Shown here one piece after another: positions 5,198 to 13,616 of a DNA stretch of 24,156 bases (position 1 is the first letter of the stretch; each line of letters begins with the position of its first letter). Below the pieces are notes generated by a model. That model made no database searches. It saw only the letters and a list, made by a program, of their open reading frames with translations, and was not told the origin of the DNA. The DNA lies in the IMG/VR virus record IMGVR_UViG_3300025543_000210, positions 1 to 24,156 of that record. One strand, given 5' to 3'. This DNA comes from a virus. The translations under genes and the position numbers were made by a program.

Positions 5198-6997
5198 ATG
5201 CTAGTGACACTAGATTTTGAAAGTTATTACGACCCCAAAGTATCACTGACAAAAATGTCAGTCATGGAGTACATCAAGCACCCCGATTTCAAAGTATGGG
5301 GGGTCGGTATCAAAATAAATGTTGAGCCTACCGAATGGTACGGCGAAGACGAAACTGAAGCAGCTCTTGATGACATCAACTGGGAAGAGGCGTTCTTGGT
5401 GTGCCACAACACGCCCTTCGACGGCTACCTGCTCACGCAGCTCTATGGTCATAAACCCCTCTACTATATAGACACGGCAGCTATGGCCCGTGGCAGATGG
5501 CCTGGGCAATCGGCACGGTTAAAAGACGTAGCAGAGCGCTGCTTCCCAGACGACGAGTCCATGCGTAAAGGCGAGGAACTAATCAATGCCAAGGGCATAT
5601 ACGACCTGCCGCCAGACATCGAAGAGTCCTTAGCTGGTTATTGCATCCAAGACGTAGACTTAACCTATGCCATCTACAATAAGCTATGGACAGAGTTCCC
5701 AGAAGTCGAACTGGAAGTCATAGACCTTACAACCCGTATGTTCTGTGAGCCTAAGATCGTCGTAAACGTAGAGAAGACACAGGCATTCTTAGACCAAGCA
5801 CGAATAGCAAGTACAACCGCCATTGAACAATCGGGCCTAGACCGTAGTACTTTGGCAAGCAACCAGAAATTCGCAGCATGGGCCGAAGAACAAGGGTTAA
5901 AAGTACCTACTAAAACCAGCCCCACCACAGGTAAAACAATCCCTGCCTTCGGTAAAAACGATGCAGCCTTCAGGCAATGGACACAGCAGAACCCAGAGTT
6001 CAGTCATGTGTTCGCTGGACGAGAAGCGGTTAAAAGCCGGTTAAATGAAACCCGCGCCCAACGCTTCATCGACAGTACAAATGCCGAGGGCTGCATCCCC
6101 GCCCCGCTCCGTTACTACGCAGCGCATACCGGAAGGTTCGGCGGCACCGAAAAGATCAACCTACAAAACCTACCCCGTAACAGCGAGCTACGCCGAGTGC
6201 TAGAGGCACCAGAAGGTAAGCTCATGTACGTAGCTGACTTGTCAAACATCGAGTCTCGTATGCTTGCGTGGTTAGCAGGACAGGACAACCTATTGGAAAT
6301 GTACTTCTATGGCGCAGATGTGTACTCATCCTTTGCCAGTGACCTGTACAACCGCCCTATCACCAAAGCTGATGAGATAGAACGCTTCGTAGGTAAGACC
6401 GCGATCTTAGGTTTAGGCTACGGAATGGGCGCTCAGAAATTTATGGCGACCCTCAAATCAGCAAACATCGATCTGCCGTTCGAAGAGTGTAATGAAGCGG
6501 TCAACGCCTATAGATCAAAGTACCCTGCTATACCCGCGTTATGGGAACAATCAGAGCGCATACTCAGGCAGACCCTGAGCATGAAGGGTGGCGAGAAGTT
6601 CGCTTATCAATACAAGTGCCTGATAGCAGAACCTTCCGCGATCATGATGCCCAATGGTATGGGCCTTCGATACCACGACTTACAACTTATTAGTAACGGT
6701 AAGCTGTCATACAAGTCTGGCAAGAAAACAGAGTTTACTTACGGCGGCAAAATCGCAGAGAACATAATCCAAGCTCTAGCGAGAATAGTCATCTGCGAAC
6801 AAATGTTAGCAATACAACAATTACCAGAATTTGAAGTTGTTTTGACGGTACATGATGAAATTATTGCTATTAGCGACGATACTAATCCCCAAGAGAGAAT
6901 GGACACCATGCTGTCTGTTATGCGTACCGCCCCAACGTGGGCTTCAGATCTACCTTTAGATGCAGAAGGTGGATGGGATAAGTGTTATAGCAAATGA
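5198..6997 (+). CDS. Phage DNA polymerase, family A, with 3'-5' exonuclease domain
   Basis: This is the replicative DNA polymerase, 599 residues and near full length for compact phage PolA enzymes. The N-terminal exonuclease shows TLDFESY (D6, E8), HNTPFDGYLL (70-79; D75) and YCIQDVDLTYAIY (148-160). The polymerase domain shows TGRFGG...NLQNLP (311-326), motif A YVADLSNIESR (D347), motif B with K400 and GLGYGMG (405-411), and motif C VHDE (551-554). No 5' nuclease domain is present. It acts with the primase-helicase downstream. The start ATG 5198 is preceded by AAGG at 5184-5187, a wide gap of ten bases. Its last codon overlaps the csrA-like start. Confidence 0.96.
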   Translation: MLVTLDFESYYDPKVSLTKMSVMEYIKHPDFKVWGVGIKINVEPTEWYGEDETEAALDDINWEEAFLVCHNTPFDGYLLTQLYGHKPLYYIDTAAMARGRWPGQSARLKDVAERCFPDDESMRKGEELINAKGIYDLPPDIEESLAGYCIQDVDLTYAIYNKLWTEFPEVELEVIDLTTRMFCEPKIVVNVEKTQAFLDQARIASTTAIEQSGLDRSTLASNQKFAAWAEEQGLKVPTKTSPTTGKTIPAFGKNDAAFRQWTQQNPEFSHVFAGREAVKSRLNETRAQRFIDSTNAEGCIPAPLRYYAAHTGRFGGTEKINLQNLPRNSELRRVLEAPEGKLMYVADLSNIESRMLAWLAGQDNLLEMYFYGADVYSSFASDLYNRPITKADEIERFVGKTAILGLGYGMGAQKFMATLKSANIDLPFEECNEAVNAYRSKYPAIPALWEQSERILRQTLSMKGGEKFAYQYKCLIAEPSAIMMPNGMGLRYHDLQLISNGKLSYKSGKKTEFTYGGKIAENIIQALARIVICEQMLAIQQLPEFEVVLTVHDEIIAISDDTNPQERMDTMLSVMRTAPTWASDLPLDAEGGWDKCYSK

Positions 6998-7173
6998 CCA
7001 AGTTGGTATTAAGTCGAAAACTAGACGAGCAAATACGCTTGCAATTCGACGACGAAACGTCTGTGTTAATTACAGTCAAACGAATCGACCGCAACCAAGT
7101 CCGGTTGCTGTTCGATGCGCCACTAGAAGTAATTATACAGCGTTCCGAACTAGACAAATTTGACCTTGATTAG
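6994..7173 (+). CDS. csrA: CsrA/RsmA-family RNA-binding regulator (59 aa)
   Basis: The ATG overlaps the polymerase stop (ATGA 6994-6997). The protein aligns by eye with CsrA along its whole length: LVLSRKLDEQIRL for the LILTRRVGE.. start, a central VLITVKRIDRNQVRL for VTVTVLGVKGNQVRI, and FDAPLEVIIQRSEL for VNAPKEVSVHREEI. Arg8 and Arg50 fall at the two RNA-contact positions (R6/R44 region in E. coli CsrA), though the glycine after the first strand is lost. CsrA dimers bind GGA motifs in mRNA leaders and block or promote translation. In a phage it could redirect host carbon metabolism or regulate phage mRNAs. A longer out-of-frame reading of the same DNA exists but looks random. Confidence 0.85.
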   Translation: MTKLVLSRKLDEQIRLQFDDETSVLITVKRIDRNQVRLLFDAPLEVIIQRSELDKFDLD

Positions 7174-7187
7174 TAGCAATAGTACTA
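7174..7187. promoter_or_regulatory. Operator-like palindrome, site 2 (TAGCA-ATAG-TACTA)
   Basis: It begins the base after the csrA-like stop and lies 40 bases upstream of the primase-helicase ATG. A 17-base extension, TAGTAGCAATAGTACTA (7171-7187), matches 15 of 17 bases with the site at 14628-14644. TACTAT at 7183-7188 is a possible -10 box, so a bound repressor would cover the promoter. Confidence 0.55.
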
Positions 7188-7227
7188 TTTCAGGCCGAAT
7201 TAGATTTGTCACTTTAAGGAGAGAAAG

Positions 7228-9711
7228 ATGCAGTTAAGTTTTCTGTCTGCTCGCAACGGATTGCGATTAGCTAAGACTTTTTCACAAGACAAGTCTACGC
7301 CGTATCCACACGTAACAAACGTAGACAGTCATCACGCCACAGTTCATACACCCCAGGAATTATTCACTGCCTTAACAGACCAAGCGTCTAAAGGGCACTG
7401 CTTAATGAAAGGCGAGCTAAAAAGGCATTTAGAAAACGAATCGCGCAAAGGCCAATCAGACCGTAATGCTTACAGTGATCTGTTAGTACTCGACATAGAT
7501 AACCTGACGCTACCTCAAATGCCCTTTGGCAATGGGCAGCTCACCAAGCTGCACGTAGAACAAATTGCTAACACAGTAGTAAGCGCTCTACCCCAAGAGT
7601 TACACGACGTAACTTACATTGCTCAAGCTTCTGCTTCGTTCGGTTTAAAGCCAACGTATTCACTGCACATATTCTTCATGCTGACAGTGCCGCTACCGCC
7701 AAAAACTATAAAGTTGTGGTTACAACAAATGAACCATTCAACAGAGTTGTTTAACAGTCAGTGCAGCCTTTCAGTAAATGGTCAGTCGCTGAAGTATCCA
7801 TTGGACATCAGCGTTGCTGACAACAGCAAACTCATATTCATAGCACCGCCTACTTTTATTAACGGCGCTGTTAACCCGTTTGAAGATGATGACAACCGCA
7901 CTACCCTCGTAGTGCGTGGGCAAGAAACCCTAGACCTTGCATCTTTGATGGATGGGATTAGTCCAGAGAACTGTTTCGCTGCAAGCAAACGCCGCAAGGA
8001 CGAACTGCGTAAAGACGCAGGGATGGGCCGCAAAGCAGAAAAGATAACGCGCACTCAAGTTAACTTCCGCATGGAAGAAATACTGACCAACCCCGATCAA
8101 ATGAACATCTCAGTTTACAACGATACCAACTATCCATTTGTTCACTGCGATATAAACGGCGGTGATAGCCATGCCTATTACTTCTTAGCAGACAATCCAA
8201 CTTACATGCACAACTTCAAAGGTGAACCCATCTTTGAGATTGAGAAAGCAGACCCAGATTTTTATCTCAGCATATTTGAGCAATATGAAGACAAGATCAG
8301 TGAGCACGGACAAGCACACAGACCAGTTGCCATTAGAGACTTCTACACTGACCAATACTATGCAGGGATGTTTGACCCTAACCTAGATCAGTTTAGCGAC
8401 AGCTTCCCATTAACACCGTTAGCTAAAGGCTCTATCGATGGCTTTATGATGAGCCACGGTCGCCCTGTTCCTGAATTCATACCAGATGCACAAATTGAAT
8501 TTGATCCAACACAAACAGACAACGCTATCCAATTAACAAATATCCCATATCAAATAAACATGTATCGGCAAACAGAGCTTATGCTCAATAACGTAACACC
8601 CCCTAGACCTTTGACCGTAGGCGAAGGCATAGCGTTAAAAGACATATGCCCTACCATCTATACGGTTATGCACCACATGCTAGGCAACGGTGACGAAGAG
8701 TTTGAGCGCATGATCAACTGGCTCGCCTACATCTTCCAAACCAAAAAGAAAACCGGAGTGTCGTGGGTACTAACAGGAGTACAAGGTACAGGTAAAGGTT
8801 TGTTCTACAGCCGCATACTTAGACCATTGTTCGGCAACGCACATGTTCCTATGAAGGCTTTGCAGAACATAGAAGAACAGTTCAACAACTACATGCGTAC
8901 CGCATTGTTCTTAGTAGTCGATGAATTTCACATGGCATCAGCGCAAAGTGGCGCTAAGAAAATTGCAGACAAACTCAAGAACGCGATTACAGAACCCACG
9001 CAAACCATACGTGGTATGCGGGAGAACCAACACGAAGTGCCAAGCTACACAAACTTCGTGTTCCTAACTAACCGCTTAGATGCAGTTAACTTAGAAGAAG
9101 CACAAGACCGCCGGTACAACATCGGCCCCCGTCAAGAGGTAGCGCTCAAAGACGCTCACCCAGAAATCATCGCCAACTTACGTGGTATTGAAAGAGAGCT
9201 ACCAATGCTTGCTGGTGTATTGACCACGTTCAAGTACAGCGAACAACTAGCAGAGAACGCCATCGTCAACGATGCTAAGTCAGAGATGCGCCGTGTATCC
9301 ATGAGCGTGTTTGAAGAGTTCTGCGAAGCCGTCAAACAAGGCGATGTTAAATACTTCAGCGATGTATTAGAGATAGATGCCTCTGCTCTTATGAACGGCG
9401 GTGAGATTATGAACGCTCAACGTTTCGTCAAGAACTGGGTAGCAGACTCACAAAAAGAATACAGCATGGTGCTTACTGAACACCTACGTACTGTATTTCA
9501 AGCTCTGACTGATCAACGTATCAACTCTAAAGAGTTTACAAAGAAATTAGACCGCAACAATCTCAAACGTATACGCAAACGAGAAATAGATGCTGGTCGA
9601 GCCGCAAACCCAGTACGTGGTATTGAGATACGTTGGAAAGTTGCATTAGAAACTCAACAAGAAATCATAGCCACGCACTTCTCTGCAAAAGACAAAGCGT
9701 TAGTTGCTTAG
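7228..9711 (+). CDS. Bifunctional DNA primase-helicase (prim-pol-like N-terminus, SF3-type ATPase)
   Basis: Start ATG 7228 follows AAGGAGA. The 827-residue protein has an N-terminal region with LLVLDID (85-91) and, further on, QASASFGLKPTYSLHIFFM, the pattern of archaeo-eukaryotic-type phage primases. The C-terminal ATPase has Walker A GVQGTGKG (517-524), Walker B FLVVDEFH (D565, E566) and an arginine-rich sensor region (TNRLDAVNLEEAQDRRY). This layout matches phage proteins of the DUF5906/P4-like helicase class, which unwind DNA and make primers. It would act with the PolA enzyme. Operator-like palindromes lie on both sides of the gene. The primase assignment is less sure than the helicase one. 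Confidence 0.85.
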   Translation: MQLSFLSARNGLRLAKTFSQDKSTPYPHVTNVDSHHATVHTPQELFTALTDQASKGHCLMKGELKRHLENESRKGQSDRNAYSDLLVLDIDNLTLPQMPFGNGQLTKLHVEQIANTVVSALPQELHDVTYIAQASASFGLKPTYSLHIFFMLTVPLPPKTIKLWLQQMNHSTELFNSQCSLSVNGQSLKYPLDISVADNSKLIFIAPPTFINGAVNPFEDDDNRTTLVVRGQETLDLASLMDGISPENCFAASKRRKDELRKDAGMGRKAEKITRTQVNFRMEEILTNPDQMNISVYNDTNYPFVHCDINGGDSHAYYFLADNPTYMHNFKGEPIFEIEKADPDFYLSIFEQYEDKISEHGQAHRPVAIRDFYTDQYYAGMFDPNLDQFSDSFPLTPLAKGSIDGFMMSHGRPVPEFIPDAQIEFDPTQTDNAIQLTNIPYQINMYRQTELMLNNVTPPRPLTVGEGIALKDICPTIYTVMHHMLGNGDEEFERMINWLAYIFQTKKKTGVSWVLTGVQGTGKGLFYSRILRPLFGNAHVPMKALQNIEEQFNNYMRTALFLVVDEFHMASAQSGAKKIADKLKNAITEPTQTIRGMRENQHEVPSYTNFVFLTNRLDAVNLEEAQDRRYNIGPRQEVALKDAHPEIIANLRGIERELPMLAGVLTTFKYSEQLAENAIVNDAKSEMRRVSMSVFEEFCEAVKQGDVKYFSDVLEIDASALMNGGEIMNAQRFVKNWVADSQKEYSMVLTEHLRTVFQALTDQRINSKEFTKKLDRNNLKRIRKREIDAGRAANPVRGIEIRWKVALETQQEIIATHFSAKDKALVA

Positions 9712-9728
9712 CTTTTAGCTTGCTTTAT

Positions 9729-9742
9729 TAGCTATACTACTA
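9729..9742. promoter_or_regulatory. Operator-like palindrome, site 3 (TAGCT-ATAC-TACTA)
   Basis: This site has one mismatch to the inverted repeat and matches the 14631-14644 copy at 12 of 14 bases. TATACT at 9733-9738 would be a good -10 box inside it. It lies 24 bases before the nuclease ATG, in a 55-base gap with no terminator visible. Confidence 0.5.
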
Positions 9743-9766
9743 ATTGCTAAACAACATAGGCTCAAC

Positions 9767-10513
9767 ATGAACCTCACTCAAGAAAGCAGACCTGACTTAG
9801 AAAAGCTCACAGCCAAACCAGACAAGCTTGGGCTTACCCCTGCTTGGTCATACTCCGCACTTAAAGTGTTTGAAGAATGTCCGTACCGCACATACATCAG
9901 CCGCGTTAAAAAAATTAAAGAGCCGTCAGGCCCAGCAGCTGATCGAGGTACAGAAATACACCAACAAGCTGAAGACTATGTCTGCGGCAAGCTTGGCGAG
10001 ATGCCTGACACCCTCAAGAAATTTGAGAGTCAGTTTGAAGAACTACGTGCCTTATACGCAGATGCAAAAGTAGAACTAGAAGGTGAATGGGGCTTTGATC
10101 TCGATTGGCAACCAGTTGGTTGGATGGAACCTAAAACATGGGCGCGTATCAAACTAGATGCCTTGGTCAATGAAGATGAGCAGTCAGCCCGTGTCATCGA
10201 CTATAAAACAGGCAAGAAATGGGGCAATGAAATTACACACTCTCAGCAGTGCCTGTTGTACGCCATCGGCACCTTCTTTCGCTACCCACACATAGAGTTT
10301 GTGCAAACCGAACTGTGGTATCTGGACAAAGCCGAAACAACTATTAAGCAGTTTACTAGGGCTGAGGCAATGACCTTTGCTCCAGGCTTTTACAGACGCG
10401 CAATTGCCATGACCACTTGTACAGACTACGAACCAAAGCCAAGCAAAAACAATTGCAAGTGGTGTTCGTTCAAAAAAGGTGACCACCCCGAATGTGCTTG
10501 GGGGGTTACCTAA
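9767..10513 (+). CDS. PD-(D/E)XK nuclease with four-cysteine (Fe-S) motif, Cas4/RecB-like
   Basis: The 248 residues carry the RecB-family nuclease set: RGTEIHQ (60-66, GxxxH-type motif), D131 in IKLDALV, IDYKTGK (D145, K147) and a QQC motif after it (160-162). One cysteine near the N-terminus (C38 in FEECPYR) and three near the C-terminus (C230, C233, C243) match the iron-sulfur cluster pattern of Cas4 and AddB-type nucleases. Such enzymes resect or degrade single-strand ends. Here it probably serves recombination and replication, or destroys host DNA. There are no Cas genes nearby, so no CRISPR link is implied. The start ATG 9767 has only a weak TAGG site. Confidence 0.88.
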   Translation: MNLTQESRPDLEKLTAKPDKLGLTPAWSYSALKVFEECPYRTYISRVKKIKEPSGPAADRGTEIHQQAEDYVCGKLGEMPDTLKKFESQFEELRALYADAKVELEGEWGFDLDWQPVGWMEPKTWARIKLDALVNEDEQSARVIDYKTGKKWGNEITHSQQCLLYAIGTFFRYPHIEFVQTELWYLDKAETTIKQFTRAEAMTFAPGFYRRAIAMTTCTDYEPKPSKNNCKWCSFKKGDHPECAWGVT

Positions 10514-10604
10514 ACAGTTCGTGACCTCGGTCAGTGTATACGTAGGTGCCTCTCCGTTCCCTACTAAAGCTGGCCTTGGTCATGGAACCTTATGGAGTAA
10601 ACAA

Positions 10605-10823
10605 ATGAAAATGTATTACTGCGAAGACGACTTAATTGTTGAGTACGCATTAAAAACTGATCCGCCAGATGCTGAGTTCTGGTCTACATACAAACTCAAA
10701 AAGTCTGACATAAAAATAGTCACTAAAATGAACCGCTCAGACGCTGCTGAGATGCGTACAAAAATCCTAACCGACATTTTTTCAATAGAACCCAACATAA
10801 GAACCACTAAAGCTTCGACATAA
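10605..10823 (+). CDS. Small hypothetical phage protein (72 aa)
   Basis: ATG 10605 has GGAG at 10594-10597, seven bases upstream; a longer in-frame reading from 10479 overlaps the nuclease gene and lacks a site. The product starts MKMYYCEDDLIVEYALKTD and has a basic beta stretch (STYKLKKSDIKIVTKM) followed by a helix. It has one cysteine and no membrane segment. No family recognised. The 91 bases before it hold no gene, and the operator-like site begins three bases after its stop. Confidence 0.6.
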   Translation: MKMYYCEDDLIVEYALKTDPPDAEFWSTYKLKKSDIKIVTKMNRSDAAEMRTKILTDIFSIEPNIRTTKAST

Positions 10824-10825
10824 AA

Positions 10826-10839
10826 TAGTAGTAATGCTA
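10826..10839. promoter_or_regulatory. Operator-like palindrome, site 4 (TAGTA-GTAA-TGCTA)
   Basis: This is an exact reverse complement of the 14-base core at 14631-14644. With its flanks it matches the minus-strand reading of the site at 22580-22593 at about 20 of 22 bases, including a TGCTAATATTA tail that could be an extended -10 element. The helicase ATG is 31 bases downstream and has no ribosome site, so a leaderless or near-leaderless transcript is possible. Confidence 0.6.
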
Positions 10840-10870
10840 ATATTATATTCTAATCAACTATGTACTAACT

Positions 10871-12226
10871 ATGTTTAAACCATTTGATCACCAAACAAAA
10901 ACTACTGACTTCATCCTTAGCAAACACAAAGTTCTAATCACTTCAGATCCCGGCACTGGTAAAACCAGAAGCGTCATCGATGCGTATGCGAAGCTGCCAA
11001 AAGACAAAGGCCGAATGCTAGTCATCGCGCCCTTGTCTATCTTGCAAGCAAGCTGGGCAGATGACATAGACAAGTTCCAACCTGACCTGACGTACTCTGT
11101 TGCGTTTGCAAAAAACCGACTCAAAGCATTCAACGAGTCCGCGTCTATCGTGCTTACCAATCACGATGCAGTTAAGTGGTTACTAAAAAACAAAAACATG
11201 CTCGCTGGCTTTAACACTATCTGCATCGACGAGTTCACTGCCTTCAAGAACAAAGACAGTCAGCGCAGTAAAGCCATTGCAAAAATCATCGAGCAGTTTG
11301 ACTACCGTATCGCCATGTCAGGTACGCCTAACAGCAACTCCATCCTAGACATCTGGCACCCTACCCTACTGGTAGATGACGGTGAGCGTCTTGGTCACAG
11401 GTTCTATTCATTCAGATCAGCTGTATGCACCAGCCGTTTCAATGGCTTTGCAAATGAGTGGGTAGACCGTGATAACGCTGAAGAGATAGTTGCGAGCGCC
11501 CTACTAGATATCAACATCCGCTTCTCGCTAGAAGAATGTATTGATATGCCCGAACAAACTATTAGTACCATGACTACTACTTTGCCGCGCACCATCATGA
11601 ATCAGTATGTAGATTTAGCAAATGACTCTGTGCTGCACACCAACAAAGGCACAGTCAGCGCGGTTCATGCAGGTGCCAAAATCAAAAAGCTATTGCAGCT
11701 ATGCACAGGTGCCTTGTACGACAACGAAGGCAATGTGATTGGCGTTCACGAAGACCGCTACAACCTAATCATGCAGCTCATACAAGAACGGGCGCACAGC
11801 TTAGTCGCGTTCAATTGGAAACACGAACGTGACCACATGGTCAATGAGTGTGAGAAGCGTGGGATTAAATACGGTGTCATCGACGGCAGCACACCCGCAC
11901 ACAAACGCACTGATGTGGTTGGCAAGATGCAAGCCGGTCAATTGCAAGTTGTGTTCTGTCACCCGCAGTCCGCAGGGCATGGCTTAACTATGACTACCGC
12001 CACTTCAATCATTTGGGCTAGCCCCACCTACAACGCTGAGCACTACCAACAATTCAATCGACGTATCTACCGAGCTGGTCAAACCAAGCGCACTGAAGTC
12101 ATCCGCATTGCTGCGGAAAACACTTGGGAGCCTGACGTTTACGAAAAACTAGAAGGCAAGTTAGGTCGAATGGAAGAACTACTAACGATTTTAAATGATT
12201 TAAACAACATCAGGAAAACAGCATGA
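10871..12226 (+). CDS. SF2 DNA helicase/ATPase, SNF2-like phage type
   Basis: The 451-residue protein has Walker A SDPGTGKT (25-32), motif Ia-like VIAPLSILQASW, a DEFT box (D120, E121) in place of DEAH, motif III MSGTPNSN (149-156), and a C-terminal motif VI RRIYRAGQTKRTEV of the SNF2 type. It hydrolyses ATP to move on duplex DNA. In phages it is used in replication, repair or recombination. No Shine-Dalgarno precedes ATG 10871: the bases before it are AT-rich with only CTATGTACTAACT. The stop overlaps the next start (ATGA at 12223-12226). Confidence 0.92.
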   Translation: MFKPFDHQTKTTDFILSKHKVLITSDPGTGKTRSVIDAYAKLPKDKGRMLVIAPLSILQASWADDIDKFQPDLTYSVAFAKNRLKAFNESASIVLTNHDAVKWLLKNKNMLAGFNTICIDEFTAFKNKDSQRSKAIAKIIEQFDYRIAMSGTPNSNSILDIWHPTLLVDDGERLGHRFYSFRSAVCTSRFNGFANEWVDRDNAEEIVASALLDINIRFSLEECIDMPEQTISTMTTTLPRTIMNQYVDLANDSVLHTNKGTVSAVHAGAKIKKLLQLCTGALYDNEGNVIGVHEDRYNLIMQLIQERAHSLVAFNWKHERDHMVNECEKRGIKYGVIDGSTPAHKRTDVVGKMQAGQLQVVFCHPQSAGHGLTMTTATSIIWASPTYNAEHYQQFNRRIYRAGQTKRTEVIRIAAENTWEPDVYEKLEGKLGRMEELLTILNDLNNIRKTA

Positions 12227-12567
12227 AGCTAATTACTAAAGAAATAGAAAAACAACTGCTCTCAAACCAAGACCTTCCCGAAGAAGACCGTAAACCCTAT
12301 CTAAAGCTATTCAACCCAACGGGCGCAGCAACATGGCTCATCAGTGAAATTGACAGCGGCAGCATTGAGAGCGGCGATGCCATCTTCTTTGGACTAAGCG
12401 ATATGGGTTTTGGTGAATCCGAACTCGGACTGATTTCTATGCAAGAACTAACGTCAGTAAAACTGTCCTTTGATTTAAGTATCGAACGCGACCTGCACTG
12501 GGAGCCGACCAAAACGCTTATCGAATATTGGATTGAATCACGAACTAATGGAGCAATCAGCGCATGA
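12223..12567 (+). CDS. DUF2958 family protein
   Basis: Begins in the helicase stop codon. The sequence matches the DUF2958 signature as I know it: MKLITKEIEKQLL at the start, then ...LKLFNPTGAATWLISEID, GDAIFFGLSDMGFGESELGLISMQEL and a late IERDLHW. The family is found on mobile elements and phages, often near DNA metabolism genes, and its function is unknown. No catalytic motif is visible. Length (114 residues) is usual for the family. The next gene starts at the overlapping stop (12564-12567), giving a tight helicase-DUF2958-coiled-coil run. Confidence 0.85.
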   Translation: MKLITKEIEKQLLSNQDLPEEDRKPYLKLFNPTGAATWLISEIDSGSIESGDAIFFGLSDMGFGESELGLISMQELTSVKLSFDLSIERDLHWEPTKTLIEYWIESRTNGAISA

Positions 12568-12929
12568 ACCTAGACGAAACAATCGACCGACTAAAAACAG
12601 TCAAAGAACAAATTAAAGACCTCAACACTGAGGTCAAAGAACTCAAGGAACGGGAAGACGAGATCACCCGTGACCTGATGGCAAAGATGAATGAAGCGGG
12701 TCTGAAGCGTATGGCTAATGACAACGCAACCATCTCTGTCGCAACTGAGCTAGTACCTAATGCCGATAACTGGGACGAAGTATACGGCTTCATTATCGAA
12801 AACAAGTTACTAGAATTTTTGCACCGTCGGTTATCCGCTACTGCAATCCGAGAATATGTGTCCACTTATGGAGACATTCCTGGGCTGAGTATGCGGGAAC
12901 TGACAAAACTTAACTTCCGATCTCTATAA
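12564..12929 (+). CDS. Coiled-coil phage protein (121 aa)
   Basis: The first 45 residues form an obvious coiled coil with leucine heptads (TIDRLKTVKEQIKDLNTEV ... REDEITRDL). A mixed domain follows (ANDNATISVATELVPNADNW), ending in GLSMRELTKLNF. This architecture is common for small proteins in phage replication modules that lie next to single-strand binding proteins or recombinases, but I cannot assign a function. Its start overlaps the DUF2958 stop by ATGA. The gap to the next gene is 18 bases. Confidence 0.72.
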   Translation: MNLDETIDRLKTVKEQIKDLNTEVKELKEREDEITRDLMAKMNEAGLKRMANDNATISVATELVPNADNWDEVYGFIIENKLLEFLHRRLSATAIREYVSTYGDIPGLSMRELTKLNFRSL

Positions 12930-12947
12930 CTAAACAGGTAACAACCT

Positions 12948-13610
12948 ATGGCTAATCAAGCACTTGCACTAGCGGACGATAAAGTCCCAGCGTACATCAA
13001 CCAGTCTGGCTCTCGCGGTAACGAAAACGTGGGCGATCAGTTGGCTATCCCAAGAATCAAACAGCTACAAAAGATGTCTGATGAAGTGGACAAGCACCAC
13101 CCTAAGTTCATCAAAGGCGCTGAAGCTGGCATGTTTATGAACTCGCTGTCAGGCGAACTGATGGGCGATGAGATCTACGTGATCAGTATTAACTTCGTCA
13201 CAGATTATGTCATCTGGCGCACGCGCGAAGCTGGCGGTGGCTATGTCGGCAAGACTTCTTCAATGGGCGAAGCAACTGCCTTGGTTGCAGCTCAAGAAGA
13301 TGCACCAGAGAAGTTCCAAATCTCTGAGACGCACAGTCACTTAGTGGTCACCAAAGACCCTAAGACTGGTGAGACATCCATGCCAGCTTTGTTCGATTTC
13401 GCTAACTCCAAGCTAAGTGTATCCAAGAACTGGAACACACAGATTGGTATGAAAGGCGGTGATCGTTTCGCTGGTCTATGGAAACTGTCTACAGTCTCTG
13501 TAGAGAACCGTGCTGGAGCTACCTACCTAAACGTCAAGATCGATTGGCAGGGTTGGGTACAAGAAGCTGACTACAAAGCTGCTGAAGCATTGTATGAAGC
13601 GCACGCTTAA
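12948..13610 (+). CDS. Phage hypothetical protein, possibly single-stranded DNA-binding
   Basis: The 220-residue protein has a disordered lead (MANQALALADDKVPAYINQ), then a beta-rich core (MGDEIYVISINFVTDYVIW; SHLVVTKDPKTGETSMPALFDF), and an aromatic stretch near the end (DRFAGLWKLSTVSVENRAGATYLNVKIDWQGW). An OB-type fold with exposed aromatics would suit ssDNA binding, and its place between helicase and nuclease genes agrees, but no diagnostic motif is present. The usual acidic C-terminal tail of SSB proteins is missing; it ends ALYEAHA. Treat the function as a guess. ATG 12948 follows a weak AGG (12936-12938). Confidence 0.7.
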   Translation: MANQALALADDKVPAYINQSGSRGNENVGDQLAIPRIKQLQKMSDEVDKHHPKFIKGAEAGMFMNSLSGELMGDEIYVISINFVTDYVIWRTREAGGGYVGKTSSMGEATALVAAQEDAPEKFQISETHSHLVVTKDPKTGETSMPALFDFANSKLSVSKNWNTQIGMKGGDRFAGLWKLSTVSVENRAGATYLNVKIDWQGWVQEADYKAAEALYEAHA

Positions 13611-13616
13611 AACCGC

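Noticed and set aside
6960-7163. A 67-residue forward ORF over the end of the polymerase gene
   Set aside because: Another frame of the same DNA encodes the CsrA-like protein with ATGA coupling; this frame has no site and random composition.
9767-10513. Cas4-like nuclease as a sign of a CRISPR system
   Set aside because: No repeat array or other cas gene is visible; such nucleases are common in phage replication modules.
11562-11578. TAGTAC-N5-CTACTA palindrome inside the helicase gene
   Set aside because: Spacing differs from the six intergenic sites and it lies deep in coding sequence; probably chance.
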